Of a stretch of 64,000 bases of DNA, positions 1 through 8,768 are shown piece by piece (position 1 is the stretch's first letter; every line of letters begins with the position of its first letter). The notes below the pieces were generated by a model that searched no databases, had not been told where the DNA came from, and was given only the letters and a program-made list of their open reading frames with translations. Source of the DNA: Streptomyces sp. P3 (GTDB taxonomy: Bacteria > Actinomycetota > Actinomycetes > Streptomycetales > Streptomycetaceae). The stretch covers positions 1,860,001-1,924,000 of the forward strand of contig NZ_CP028369.1 in NCBI RefSeq assembly GCF_003032475.1, read 5' to 3'. The translations under genes were made by a program, and so were the position numbers.

Positions 1-445
1 GGACCGACCCGGGGGTGTCCGAGAGCTTGGAGAACTCCGTGATCAGACGCCGGGTGACGGACGGGGCGAGAAGCGCCTCGCCGGCCGCCACCACCCGCAC
101 CCCGTCCGCCAGCTGGCGGGCCGAGGCGTCCTTCAGGAGGAAGCCGGAGGCTCCCGCGCGCAGCGCCTGGTAGACGTACTCGTCGAGGTCGAAGGTGGTC
201 AGGACCAGGACCTTCGACGTGCCGCCCGCCGCGACGATCTCCCGCGTCGCCTCGATGCCGTTCAGCTCCGGCATGCGGATGTCCATCAGGACCACGTCGG
301 GCGCCAGCTCGCGGACCCGGTGCACCGCCTCCCGGCCGTTCACCGCCTCGCCCACCACCTCGATGTCCGGCATCGCGTTCAGCAGGACCGAGAAGCCCTC
401 GCGGACCATCATCTGGTCGTCGGCGATCAGAACCCGGATCGTCAT
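1..445 (-). CDS. NarL/LuxR-family response regulator (partial, C-terminus beyond the left edge)
   Basis: This is the output half of a two-component pair and is cut by the window edge, so about 148 residues are visible. They form a complete receiver domain: the acidic pocket D9-D10, the phospho-acceptor D55 in VVLMDIRMP, T83/T84 and the conserved K105 in FLLKDA. The DNA-binding helix-turn-helix expected in this family would lie to the left of position 1. The start ATG at 445 overlaps the stop of the upstream sensor kinase gene by four bases (ATGA), so the two are translationally coupled. Phosphorylation by that kinase and transcriptional control of an unknown target set are inferred from family knowledge. 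Confidence 0.9.
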   Translation of the reverse strand, partial: MTIRVLIADDQMMVREGFSVLLNAMPDIEVVGEAVNGREAVHRVRELAPDVVLMDIRMPELNGIEATREIVAAGGTSKVLVLTTFDLDEYVYQALRAGASGFLLKDASARQLADGVRVVAAGEALLAPSVTRRLITEFSKLSDTPGSV

Positions 446-1830
446 GCCCCGTCCTTGTCCGAAGAAGGCGCGGCGGCGGACACCGTGGACGCCGGCACCG
501 GCAGGAACACCGTCACCTCGTACCCTCCGTCGTGCGTCGCCTCGGCCGTCATCTCGCCGTTCAGCATCGTGACCCGCTCCCGCATGCCCGTGATGCCGTG
601 GCCGGCGCCGGGTGAGGGCTTGATCAGGGTCGGGTTCGGCGGAGCGCCGTTGACGATCCGCAGGCCGAGCCCGCCCAGAACGTACCCGACCTCCACCCGG
701 GCGCTCGCGCCGGGCGCGTGGCGGAGGGTGTTGCTCAGCGCCTCCTGGACGATCCGGTACGCCGACAGCTCCACCCCCTGCGGCAGCTCGCGCACCGCCC
801 CCGTGACCGCCTTCTCCACCTCCAGGCCGGCTTCGCGCACGTTGGCGAGGAGCGCGTCCAGCTCGGCGAGCGTGGGCTGCGGGGCGTCCGGGACGTCGTA
901 GTCCTCGGCGCGGACCACGCCCAGCACCCGGCGCAGCTCGGTGAGCGCCGCCACCGCGTTCACCCGGATGGTCGCGAAGGCCTTCTCCAGCTCCGGCGGC
1001 GGGTTCTCCACCCGGTAGGGGGCCGCCTCCGCCTGGATGGCGACCACCGACATGTGGTGGGCGACCACGTCGTGCAGCTCACGGGCGATCGTGGTGCGTT
1101 CCTCCAGGAGGGTGCGCCGGGACCGCTCGTGCGCGGTCACCGTCTGCTGGGCCGTGACCTCCTGCCGGGCCTGCTGCCGGATGTGCCACACGGTGACGGC
1201 GAGCAGCAGGATCGCGGAGAACACCAGCATGGACGCGATGTTCGTGTCGTAGTGGCCCCAGCCGAAGAGGCTCTCGGCGAAGAAGCCGTAGAACGCCGTG
1301 AGCAGCCACATCCAGGCCGCCGTGCGCGGCCGGGTGCGTATCGCCACGACCGTGAGGACCAGCAGGTGGGAGAGGTAGCTGCCGGGCAGCCACGGCCAGT
1401 TCCCGTACGTCGTGCCGAGCATGGCGACCGCCGAGGTCGAGGCCAGCGACAGCCAGAACGCGCCGACCGGCCGTACCAGCGTCATCAGCACCGGCGCCAG
1501 GACGAGCAGGCCGGTCAGGAACCCCAGCAGTCCGCCGCCGCCGTCCGTGAAGGCGATCATGGCGGACAGCGCGCCGCCCGCCGCGACCACCGTGTGCCGC
1601 GACCAGGCCGCGTACTCGCGCTTGCGGCCCTTCCAGTTGCGGGCGAGCCGGCCGACCTCCTCCTTGCGGGGCAGCGGGCGGTAGGCGAAGGCGGCGTCGA
1701 ACAGGTCCCGCCGCAGGCCGCGCAGGGCGTCCATCGCCGCCCGGAACTCCGGGCTGCGCGGCTGGTAGGCCTCGGAGGAGTCGTCCGGGTCGCCGGGGGG
1801 CGTGCTGTGCGTCTGCGTCGTCTCGGTCAC
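442..1830 (-). CDS. Sensor histidine kinase (HisKA_3 / HATPase_c), membrane-bound
   Basis: This 462-residue protein has a cytoplasmic N-terminal stretch, four to six hydrophobic segments between about residues 80 and 215, then a dimerisation/phosphoacceptor domain with ARELHDVVAHH (H253). The N-box (QEALSNTLRHAPG, around 362-374) and the glycine-rich box (GAGHGITGMRERV, around 408-420) of a HisKA_3-type ATPase follow. This is the NarX/DesK-like class that pairs with NarL-type regulators, and its partner lies immediately downstream with a 4-bp overlap. No extracellular sensor domain is visible, so the signal probably acts at or in the membrane; the ligand is unknown. Confidence 0.93.
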   Translation of the reverse strand: MTETTQTHSTPPGDPDDSSEAYQPRSPEFRAAMDALRGLRRDLFDAAFAYRPLPRKEEVGRLARNWKGRKREYAAWSRHTVVAAGGALSAMIAFTDGGGGLLGFLTGLLVLAPVLMTLVRPVGAFWLSLASTSAVAMLGTTYGNWPWLPGSYLSHLLVLTVVAIRTRPRTAAWMWLLTAFYGFFAESLFGWGHYDTNIASMLVFSAILLLAVTVWHIRQQARQEVTAQQTVTAHERSRRTLLEERTTIARELHDVVAHHMSVVAIQAEAAPYRVENPPPELEKAFATIRVNAVAALTELRRVLGVVRAEDYDVPDAPQPTLAELDALLANVREAGLEVEKAVTGAVRELPQGVELSAYRIVQEALSNTLRHAPGASARVEVGYVLGGLGLRIVNGAPPNPTLIKPSPGAGHGITGMRERVTMLNGEMTAEATHDGGYEVTVFLPVPASTVSAAAPSSDKDGA

Positions 1831-2019
1831 GAGGAAAACGGTAGGCGCATCGACAGGGCGCGGTCGTCACCAGTGAGAAGGGTTCCGGCGGATCCCCCTC
1901 AAGGACTACGGGCCCGGGAACCCGCCGCCACGGGCCCGAGGAGGTCGCGGTGGCCTCCCTGCCCGGACGGCCCGACGCCGACGGGGCACGCACCGCCGTA
2001 CGACACGGAACCGACGTGC

Positions 2020-2901
2020 TCACCAGGCCAGTTGGGCGATCTCCTCCGCCACCACCGCGCACGCGTCCGCCGCCGGGTCGATCAGCGGGAAGTGGCCCAC
2101 GTCCTCGAGCAGGGTCAGGCCCACCACCTCGCCCGCCTTCGCCGCCGCCTCCGCGTAGGCCTCGGCGACCGCCTGCGGGACGACCTCGTCGGCACGGCCC
2201 TGCACCAGCGTGGTCGCGACGCCCGTGGGCAGCAGCAGGGCGGGGTCGGCGTACGGCCGCCGTTCCTCGAAGTGGTCGTCGCCGCCGAGGAGTTGGCGGG
2301 CCGCTCCGCCGCACACGTCCAGCTTCCCGGCGACCGCGAAGTCGGCGATCGGGGCCAGGGCGACGACGCCCCGCAGCGAGGTGGGGTCGCCGGTGCGCCA
2401 GGGCGCGTCGGCCGGCAGCAGATGCCGGGCCGCCGCCCACAGCGCGAGATGGCCGCCGGCCGAGTGGCCGGTCAGCACCGTACGGCGCGCGTCGGCCTGC
2501 GGCACGGCCGTCCGGGCAAGGCCGCCGAGCGCGTCGAGGGCGGCGGCGACGTCGTCGAAGGTGTCGGGCCAGCGTCCGGCGACCGGAGCCGGTCCCGGGT
2601 CCGAACTCCCTCCCCCGCGCCGGTACTCGACGTTGGCCACCGCGAATCCGCGCCGGGCCAGATAGCCCGCGAACGGCGTGATGTGCCGCCGGTCGTAGGG
2701 CGCCCGCCAGGCCCCGCCGTGCAGCACGACGACGAGCGGGACCGGGCCGCCCGGCCCGGCCTCCGCACGCGGGACGTAGAAGTCGATCACCTGGTCGGGG
2801 TGGTCGCCGTACGCCGCGGTGACGTCGGGCTCGACGGGCGGATGCGCGAAGGCCGACGCCTCCTCGGCGGCGGCCCGGGCTGCGACAACGTCGTCCGGCA
2901 T
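2020..2901 (-). CDS. Alpha/beta hydrolase with HGGAW oxyanion motif, candidate kynurenine formamidase
   Basis: The 293-residue protein has the oxyanion motif HGGAW (residues 61-65), the nucleophile elbow GHSAG (S147), and Asp (in QGRADEV) and His (in VGHFPL) near the C-terminus. It therefore has a complete triad of the carboxylesterase/BNA7-like type. Eukaryotic and some bacterial kynurenine formamidases share the HGGxW signature. The gene lies just downstream of kynU and kynA on the same strand, and no KynB-type formamidase is present in the window. It could thus supply the missing hydrolysis of N-formylkynurenine. A strong hairpin at 3072-3103 separates it from kynU, so it may be transcribed separately. 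A generic lipase/esterase role is the alternative. Confidence 0.72.
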   Translation of the reverse strand: MPDDVVAARAAAEEASAFAHPPVEPDVTAAYGDHPDQVIDFYVPRAEAGPGGPVPLVVVLHGGAWRAPYDRRHITPFAGYLARRGFAVANVEYRRGGGSSDPGPAPVAGRWPDTFDDVAAALDALGGLARTAVPQADARRTVLTGHSAGGHLALWAAARHLLPADAPWRTGDPTSLRGVVALAPIADFAVAGKLDVCGGAARQLLGGDDHFEERRPYADPALLLPTGVATTLVQGRADEVVPQAVAEAYAEAAAKAGEVVGLTLLEDVGHFPLIDPAADACAVVAEEIAQLAW

Positions 2902-3071
2902 GCTCCAACCTCTCAGCGGCGAAGAAGATTTGGCGGACCAGGAGAGAATTCGGCCGTTGGCCGGGACGGTATCAGGCCCGTGACGTGCGCGGACACGCGG
3001 ATGTCACGCACGGTGAGAGGTAAACGGTTCTGCTGTTCCGTCACCCCGGCAGGCCCGCCCGCCGGGAAACC

Positions 3072-3103
3072 CCCCGGGGCGCACCCCTAGGTACGCCCCG
3101 GGG
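3072..3103. terminator. Hairpin between kynU and the HGGAW hydrolase
   Basis: A perfect 10-bp inverted repeat (CCCCGGGGCG / CGCCCCGGGG) encloses a 12-nt loop. It lies 102 bp past the kynU stop and 170 bp before the hydrolase start. There is no clear U-tract, which is common for Streptomyces terminators. The stretch 3104-3204 holds three short imperfect copies of a CCTCCGACAGG-like motif and no gene. Confidence 0.5.
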
Positions 3104-3204
3104 CCCCGGCCGGTTCAGCCGACCGGGTCACTCCGCCAGGTCAGCGCTGTCCCTCCGTCGGGTTCGCCGCCCCTCCGACAGGGCAGCGCCGCCCCTCCGA
3201 CAGG

Positions 3205-4389
3205 TCAGCCCAGTTCCCGCGCCAGCGTCCGCGCCGCCCGCTCCACGTCCGCGAACCCGACGTACAGCGGGGTGAAGCCGAACCGGAGCACGTCGGGGCT
3301 GCGGAAGTCGCCGACGACCCCGCGCTCGATCAGCCGCTTCATGACGTCGCCGGCGTCCTCGCAGCGCAGCGCCACCTGGCTGCCGCGCTCCTCGTGACGC
3401 ACCGGAGTCAGCGACTCGACCCGCCCGTCGGGGACGTAGGCGGCGACGCACTCCAGGAAGAAGTCCGTCAGCGCCAGCGACTTGGCGCGCACCGCCGCGA
3501 TCGACACGCCGTCCCACACCTCGAGGGCCGCCTCCAGCGCGAGCATCGACAGGATGTCGGGGGTGCCGACGCGCCCGCGCGCAGCGCCCGCGGCCGGCTC
3601 GTACGCCTCCCGCATCCCGAAGGGCTCGGCGTGCGAGTTCCAGCCGGGCAGCGGGGAGTCGAAACGGTCCTGGAGACCGTGCCGGACGTACAGGTAGGCC
3701 GGCGAACCGGGGCCGCCGTTCAGGTACTTGTAGGTGCAGCCGACCGCGAGATCCACACCGTGCTCGTCGAGGCCGACCGGCAGGGCGCCCGCGCTGTGGC
3801 ACAGGTCCCACACCGAGACCGCGCCCGCCGCACGCACGGCGGCGGTGAGCGAGGGCAGGTCGTGCAGCCGGCCCGTGCGGTAGTCGACGTGGTTGAGCAG
3901 CACGGCGGCCGTGCGCCCGGACAGCGCCCCGGGGACCTCTGCCGGGTGCACCGGCCGCAGCGTGCGGCCGGTCAGCCGGGCCGCCGACGCGGCGATGTAG
4001 CCGTCGGTGGGGAAGGTGGCGGCGTCGACGAGGATCTCGTCGCGGGCGTCGTCCACCAGGCGCACCGCGCCCACCAGCGCCTTGAGGACGTTGACGCTCG
4101 TCGAGTCGCCGACCACGACCTGCCCGGCCGCCGCCCCCACCAGCGGGGCGATCCGGTCGCCGATCCGCTCGGGCGCCGTCCACCAGCCGCTCTCGTCCCA
4201 GGAACGTATCCTCAGCGCGCCCCACTGGCGGCGCACGACGTCCTCGACGCGGCCGGGGACGGACCGCGGGAGCGCGCCCAGCGAGTTGCCGTCCAGGTAG
4301 ACGCCGTCGTCGAGCACGAACTGGGCGCGCTTGACGGCCAGTTCGTCGCCCGCGTCGAGCTGCTGTGCGGTGCGGGCGAGGTCAGACAT
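3205..4389 (-). CDS. kynU: Kynureninase
   Basis: This PLP enzyme cleaves L-kynurenine to anthranilate and alanine in tryptophan catabolism. Its 394 residues fit the family length. Visible signatures are the N-terminal YLDGNSLG, the D195-containing WDLCHSAGA that holds the cofactor ring, and the Schiff-base lysine K221 in CTYKYLNGGPG. The start overlaps the 3' end of the tryptophan 2,3-dioxygenase gene by 8 bp, so the pair is an operon with coupled translation. The pathway may feed anthranilate-derived metabolism or simply degrade tryptophan. Confidence 0.95.
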   Translation of the reverse strand: MSDLARTAQQLDAGDELAVKRAQFVLDDGVYLDGNSLGALPRSVPGRVEDVVRRQWGALRIRSWDESGWWTAPERIGDRIAPLVGAAAGQVVVGDSTSVNVLKALVGAVRLVDDARDEILVDAATFPTDGYIAASAARLTGRTLRPVHPAEVPGALSGRTAAVLLNHVDYRTGRLHDLPSLTAAVRAAGAVSVWDLCHSAGALPVGLDEHGVDLAVGCTYKYLNGGPGSPAYLYVRHGLQDRFDSPLPGWNSHAEPFGMREAYEPAAGAARGRVGTPDILSMLALEAALEVWDGVSIAAVRAKSLALTDFFLECVAAYVPDGRVESLTPVRHEERGSQVALRCEDAGDVMKRLIERGVVGDFRSPDVLRFGFTPLYVGFADVERAARTLARELG

Positions 4390-5227
4390 GGGACCTCGCC
4401 GTCCACAGCTCGGGGAAGACGTTCTTCTGCGCGCGCTTCTCCAGCCAGGCCACCCCGGCCGAACCGCCGGTGCCCGCCTTGGCGCCCATCGCGCGACGGG
4501 TGGCGACGAGGTGGTCGTTGCGCCAGCGCCACACCAGCTCGGCGACGTCCGTCAGCGCCTCGCCCAGACGGGCGACCTCGTCGGACTCGTCGCCCGCGTA
4601 CACGGCCGTCCACACCGCCTCGACCTCCGCCGAGGGCTCGTAGCGCCGGGAGACGTCGCGCTCCAGGACGGAGGACGGGATCGCGTGGCCGCGCCGGGCC
4701 AGCAGCCGCAGCACCTCGTCGTACAGGCTCGGCTCGTGCAGCGCCTTCTCCAGCTCGGCGTGCACGCGCGGCGCGGCGCGGTGCGGGACCAGCATGGACG
4801 CGGACTTGTCGCCGAGCAGGAACTCCATGCGGCGGTACATCGCGGACTGGAAGCCGGAACCCTCGCCGAGCGCCGAGCGGTACGAGTTGAACTGGGCGGG
4901 GGTCAGCTGGGCGAGCGGCCGCCAGGAGGCGTTGAGCGCCTCCAGCTCACGGACCGAACGCTTCAGCGCGTCGACCGCCACCGGCACCCGGTCCTCGCGG
5001 AGCGCCTGCGCCGCGGTCTCCCACTCGTGGACGATGACCGTGAACCACAGCTCCATCACCTGGGTCGTGACCAGGAAGACCATCTCTCCGGGATCGTCGG
5101 AGAGGGTGTGCTGGAGGTGGGTGAGCACGTCCGCCTTGACGTAGTCCTCGTACGGCGTCGTGCCGGCGAAGTCGAGATGCGGGGTCTCGGGCTCCGAAGC
5201 CTCATGGGGCTGAGCCTGCTGGGACAT
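4382..5227 (-). CDS. kynA: Tryptophan 2,3-dioxygenase
   Basis: This haem enzyme opens the tryptophan indole ring to give N-formylkynurenine. The chosen start at 5227 (281 aa) follows an AGGAG Shine-Dalgarno sequence about 7 nt upstream; longer in-frame readings run into non-coding repeats. The substrate loop NSYRSALGEGSGFQS (Y116, R117), the axial haem His in RWRNDH (H239) and the GTGGS turn near 252-256 are present. The position equivalent to the active-site His55 of the Xanthomonas enzyme (EMxFxxxHQ...ELW) is Thr55 here. Human IDO1 has Ser at that position, so activity is not excluded. A hairpin at 5335-5361 insulates the gene from the DUF3151 gene upstream. Confidence 0.93.
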   Translation of the reverse strand: MSQQAQPHEASEPETPHLDFAGTTPYEDYVKADVLTHLQHTLSDDPGEMVFLVTTQVMELWFTVIVHEWETAAQALREDRVPVAVDALKRSVRELEALNASWRPLAQLTPAQFNSYRSALGEGSGFQSAMYRRMEFLLGDKSASMLVPHRAAPRVHAELEKALHEPSLYDEVLRLLARRGHAIPSSVLERDVSRRYEPSAEVEAVWTAVYAGDESDEVARLGEALTDVAELVWRWRNDHLVATRRAMGAKAGTGGSAGVAWLEKRAQKNVFPELWTARSHV

Positions 5228-5334
5228 CGCTGTCTCCTGTTGTACTCCGGGTAGCGGTCCGCCCCTGCCGTTACCGACACGGGGGCCCCGGTCCCCACGG
5301 CCACATAGTGCGCAATGGCATCCGGAAAACGCAA

Positions 5335-5361
5335 GGCCCGTCCGGTCACACCGGACGGGCC
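5335..5361 (-). terminator. Terminator between the DUF3151 gene and kynA
   Basis: A perfect 12-bp stem (GGCCCGTCCGGT / ACCGGACGGGCC) with a 3-nt loop is followed, in the leftward direction, by a short T-rich stretch. It should end the DUF3151 transcript and separate it from kynA-kynU. Confidence 0.7.
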
Positions 5362-5416
5362 ACGCCCGAACCCACGGACGAACGCGCAGGTGAACGGCTG
5401 TCTCCGGGTCCAGACC

Positions 5417-5449
5417 GGTCCAGCCCAGGTCCAGCCCAGGTCTAGCCCA
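5417..5449. repeat. Three tandem 11-bp units (GGTCYAGCCCA) at the 3' end of the DUF3151 gene
   Basis: Three consecutive 11-bp units are seen. The third differs by one base and provides the TAG stop codon of the DUF3151 gene. The function is unknown; replication slippage is a simple explanation. Confidence 0.6.
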
Positions 5450-5855
5450 GGGTCTGGGCGGCCGTCGCGGAGGAGTCCTTGAGGAACTGCGAGCAGCGCT
5501 CGTACTCCTCCTGCTCGCCGATCGCCTGGGCGGCGCGGGCGAGGGCGTGCAGAGCCCGCAGGAAGCCGCGGTTCGGCTCGTGCTCCCAGGGCACCGGTCC
5601 GTGCCCCTTCCATCCACTGCGGCGCAGACTGTCGAGGCCGCGGTGGTACCCCGTACGGGCGTACGCGTACGACTCCACCACACTGCCCCGCTCGAACGCG
5701 TCGTCGGCGAGCCGGGCCCAGGCCAGCGAGGACGTCGGGTACTTCGCGGCGACGTCGGCGGGCGCCGTCCCGTTCGCGAGGAGCTCGCGCGGCTCGGGGT
5801 CGTCGGGCAGGTGGGTCGGGGGCGGGCCCCCGAGGAGGTTCTCGTGAATCGACAT
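5442..5855 (-). CDS. DUF3151 family protein
   Basis: This small soluble protein (137 aa) begins MSIHENLLGGPPPTHLP and matches my recollection of the actinobacterial DUF3151 family. The start at 5855 is favoured by a GGAGGAGA ribosome site about 8 nt upstream; an ATG 18 nt earlier would lie inside that site. The visible part is alpha-helical, with ALARAAQAIGEQEEYERC resembling TPR-like packing. No catalytic motif is seen and the function is not known. It is a single gene bounded by a terminator on its downstream side. Confidence 0.8.
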   Translation of the reverse strand: MSIHENLLGGPPPTHLPDDPEPRELLANGTAPADVAAKYPTSSLAWARLADDAFERGSVVESYAYARTGYHRGLDSLRRSGWKGHGPVPWEHEPNRGFLRALHALARAAQAIGEQEEYERCSQFLKDSSATAAQTLG

Positions 5856-5968
5856 GGCTCCAGTCTCCTCCACTCCCCGCCCCGCGCCAGACGCCCGTCC
5901 GCCGCGCCGGTGCCCCTTGCCGCGCCGGACCGATGACCCCCGGTGCGCCTGCGCCGGACCGTCGCCCT

Positions 5969-7435
5969 CTAACCGAGTCGCTTACGCGCCCGTTGCCCCT
6001 CCAGCGGCGGGGCCAGGACGCTGCCGTGCCTCCTGCACTCCGGCCTGCGGCAGTCCGGCGGCGGCCGCCGCACGGTGAGGAACGCCGTCAGCGAGCCCGC
6101 CGCCAGCACCGCCGCGCAGATCACCATGGCCTGCCCGAACGCCTCGTCGAAGGCGTCCGCCGAACGGTACGTCTCCGGTCCCATGCCCGTCAGCAGGGGC
6201 AGCGCGGCGACGGCGACCAGGCCCGCGGCCCGCGCCGCCGCGTTGTTGACGCCGCTGGCCAGACCGGCCCTGCCGACGTCCACCGAGGCCAGGACGGTCG
6301 CGGTAAGCGGGGCGACCAGCGTCACCATGCCCACGCCCAGGACGAGCACCGCGGGCAGCACGTCCGCGACGTAGGAGGCGTCCGGCCCGACCCGCAGCAT
6401 CAGCAGCATCCCGGCCGCACACAGCAGCGGCCCCACGGTGAGCGGCAGGCGCGGCCCGATCCGCTCGGCCAGCTCGCCGGAGCGCGCGGACAGCAGCAGC
6501 ATCAGCACGGTCGTCGGCAGCAGTGCCGTGCCGGCGCCGAGGGCCGACCAACCCACCACCGTCTGCAGCTGGACCGCGGAGAGGAAGAAGAAGCCGCCGA
6601 AGGCCGCGTACACGCACAGCGTGACCAGGTTGACGGCGGTGAACTGGCGGGACGCGAAGACGTCCGTCGGCATCATGGGGTCCGGCCGCCGTCGCTCCAC
6701 GACGACGAAGGCCACTCCGGCCGCCACCCCGGCGACGCCCGCCGCCACGACGGCCGGCGAACCGCCCGGGGCCTCGATCAGCGCGTACGTCACCAGCGCG
6801 AGGGCGAGCGCCCCGAGCACCGCGCCTAGGACGTCGAACCGGCCGTGCGTGAGCCGGTCCCGCGACTCGGGAACGTGCCGCAGCGCCACCGGCACGCACA
6901 CCGCGGCCAGCGGCAGGTTCAGCAGGAACACCCACCGCCAGCCCGGACCGTCCACCAGCCAGCCGCCCAGGAACGGCCCGACGGCCGCGCCGACACCCCC
7001 GAACCCGGACCACAGCCCCACCGCCCGGCCGCGGTCGTCGGGGTGGAAGGAAGCCTGGATGAGCGCGAGGGAGCCCGGGGTGAGCAGGGCGCCGCCGACG
7101 CCCTGCAGCGCCCGCGCGGCCACCAGCACACCCGCGTTCGGGGCCAGCCCGCACAGCAGCGAGGCGGCGGCGAACCACACCACCCCCACCACGAACACCC
7201 TGCGCCGTCCGTATCGGTCGCCGAGGGAGCCGCCGAGCAGGATCAGCCCGGCCAGCGTCACCATGTACGCGTTGACGGTCCACTGCAGGGCGGCGAGGTC
7301 GGCGTCCAGGTCACGGCCGATGCGCGGCAGCGCCACGTTGACGACGGTCGAGTCCAGCAGGGCCATGCCGGAGCCGAGCACGGTGGTGAGCAGGATCCAT
7401 CTGCCGCGGGGGGAGGCCAGCCGGACGTCGGGCAT
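5969..7435 (-). CDS. MFS transporter, DHA2 (EmrB/QacA-like) drug:proton antiporter
   Basis: The 488-residue protein is rich in hydrophobic segments consistent with 14 transmembrane helices. It shows the MFS loop motif GDRYGRRR after helix 2, the DHA2 start motif LLDSTVVNVALP in helix 1 and the antiporter motif C-like GPFLGGWLVDGPGWRWVF in helix 5. The family exports drugs or toxic metabolites with the proton gradient; the substrate is unknown. The chosen start is the ATG at 7435 (MPDVRLASP), because residues upstream of it do not look like a transporter. The C-terminal tail (CRRPECRRHG) is basic and Cys-containing. Confidence 0.88.
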   Translation of the reverse strand: MPDVRLASPRGRWILLTTVLGSGMALLDSTVVNVALPRIGRDLDADLAALQWTVNAYMVTLAGLILLGGSLGDRYGRRRVFVVGVVWFAAASLLCGLAPNAGVLVAARALQGVGGALLTPGSLALIQASFHPDDRGRAVGLWSGFGGVGAAVGPFLGGWLVDGPGWRWVFLLNLPLAAVCVPVALRHVPESRDRLTHGRFDVLGAVLGALALALVTYALIEAPGGSPAVVAAGVAGVAAGVAFVVVERRRPDPMMPTDVFASRQFTAVNLVTLCVYAAFGGFFFLSAVQLQTVVGWSALGAGTALLPTTVLMLLLSARSGELAERIGPRLPLTVGPLLCAAGMLLMLRVGPDASYVADVLPAVLVLGVGMVTLVAPLTATVLASVDVGRAGLASGVNNAAARAAGLVAVAALPLLTGMGPETYRSADAFDEAFGQAMVICAAVLAAGSLTAFLTVRRPPPDCRRPECRRHGSVLAPPLEGQRARKRLG

Positions 7436-7510
7436 ACCCCCAGGTATACAGCGAGCCCGGCGCGTCAGACAGGATGCTGACGAACGCCGGGCCCGGTGCG
7501 ACACGGGTCC

Positions 7511-7532
7511 TCGCGGTCCCCCCAGGGGGCCG
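7511..7532. terminator. Possible terminator after fbaA
   Basis: A GC-rich stem (GCGG-CCCCC pairing with GGGGG-CCGC, one bulged T) lies just beyond the fbaA stop and before the MFS gene. It is short but stable and well placed. Confidence 0.4.
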
Positions 7533-7539
7533 CGCGGGG

Positions 7540-8571
7540 TTACTTGATCTTCTGGCCCGCGGAGCGCAGGTGCTGCGTGGCCTCGACGACGCGCGCGGCC
7601 ATGCCCGCCTCGGCCAGCTTGCCCCAGGTGCGCGGGTCGTACGTCGTCTTGGAGCCGACCTCGCCGTCGACCTTCAGGACGCCGTCGTAGTTCTTGAACA
7701 TGTGGTCGGCGACCGGACGCGTGAAGGCGTACTGCGTGTCCGTGTCCAGGTTCATCTTCACGACGCCGTTGTCCAGCGCGGTCGCGATCTCCTCGGCGGT
7801 GGAGCCGGAGCCGCCGTGGAAGACGAAGTCGAACGGCTGGGAGCCGGCCGGCTTGCCGTACTTCGCGGCGACGCCCTCGTTCAGTTCCTTGAGCAGGTCG
7901 GGACGGAGCACGACGTTGCCCGGCTTGTACACGCCGTGGACGTTGCCGAAGGACGCGGCCAGCAGGTAGCGGCCCTTCTCGCCCAGGCCGAGCGCCTCGA
8001 CGGTGCGCACGGCGTCGTCGACCGTCGTGTACAGGGAGTCGTTGATCTCGTGCGAGACGCCGTCCTCCTCGCCGCCGGTCGGGGTGATCTCCACCTCGAG
8101 GATGATCTTCGCGGCGGCGGCGCGGGCGAGCAGTTCCTGCGCGATGGCCAGGTTGTCGGCGAGGGTCTCGGCGGAGCCGTCCCACATGTGGGACTGGAAC
8201 AGCGGGTTGCGGCCCGCCTTCACGCGCTCCTCGGAGACCGCGAGCAGCGGGCGCACGTACCCGTCGAGCTTGTCCTTCGGGCAGTGGTCCGTGTGCAGCG
8301 CCACGGTGACCGGGTACTTCTCGGCGACGATGTGCGCGAACTCGGCGAGGGCCACGGAACCCGTGACCATCTCCTTGCTGTACTGGCCGCCCAGGAACTC
8401 GGCGCCACCCGTGGAGATCTGGATGATGCCGTCGCTCTCCGCCTCGGCGAAGCCGCGCAGCGCCGCGTGCAGGGTCTGCGTCGAGGTGACGTTGATGGCC
8501 GGGTAGGCGAACTTGCCTGCCTTCGCCCGGTCGAGCATCTCGTTGTAGACCTCGGGGGTTGCGATGGGCAT
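7540..8571 (-). CDS. fbaA: Class II fructose-bisphosphate aldolase
   Basis: This zinc-dependent glycolytic enzyme cleaves fructose 1,6-bisphosphate to dihydroxyacetone phosphate and glyceraldehyde 3-phosphate. The 343-residue length is typical. The metal and catalytic site ALHTDHC (H93, D95, H96), the long-type motif ILEVEITPTGGEEDGV, the phosphate loop FHGGSGS and the NLDTDTQYAF segment are all present. An AAGGAG ribosome site precedes the ATG. It is monocistronic, and the long leader region 8572-8768 before it contains no gene. Confidence 0.97.
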   Translation of the reverse strand: MPIATPEVYNEMLDRAKAGKFAYPAINVTSTQTLHAALRGFAEAESDGIIQISTGGAEFLGGQYSKEMVTGSVALAEFAHIVAEKYPVTVALHTDHCPKDKLDGYVRPLLAVSEERVKAGRNPLFQSHMWDGSAETLADNLAIAQELLARAAAAKIILEVEITPTGGEEDGVSHEINDSLYTTVDDAVRTVEALGLGEKGRYLLAASFGNVHGVYKPGNVVLRPDLLKELNEGVAAKYGKPAGSQPFDFVFHGGSGSTAEEIATALDNGVVKMNLDTDTQYAFTRPVADHMFKNYDGVLKVDGEVGSKTTYDPRTWGKLAEAGMAARVVEATQHLRSAGQKIK

Positions 8572-8768
8572 CTGTCCGCTCCTTGATTGTGCGGTCGGCG
8601 ATCTGCGTACTGCGGCCCTGACCTAGACCTTGGGGTTCGACGTCGTCGTCGGCCCCATCTTCCCAGACCTGCACGAATGGTCCAGGCCCTGTCCACAGAG
8701 CGGGTCGGGCACCGCCCCGGGGGCGAGGCGAGAGCCCGCGGGCAGGTCGGGCGAGAACCCTGGGCGGG

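Noticed and set aside
718..3090. Long rightward open frame opposite the sensor kinase and hydrolase genes
   Set aside because: It is Arg/Gly/Pro-rich without motifs and runs antisense to two genes with full domain evidence; it is a high-GC shadow.
5281..5683. N-terminal extension of tryptophan 2,3-dioxygenase
   Set aside because: The extra residues cross a terminator hairpin and overlap the DUF3151 gene; the AGGAG site supports 5227.
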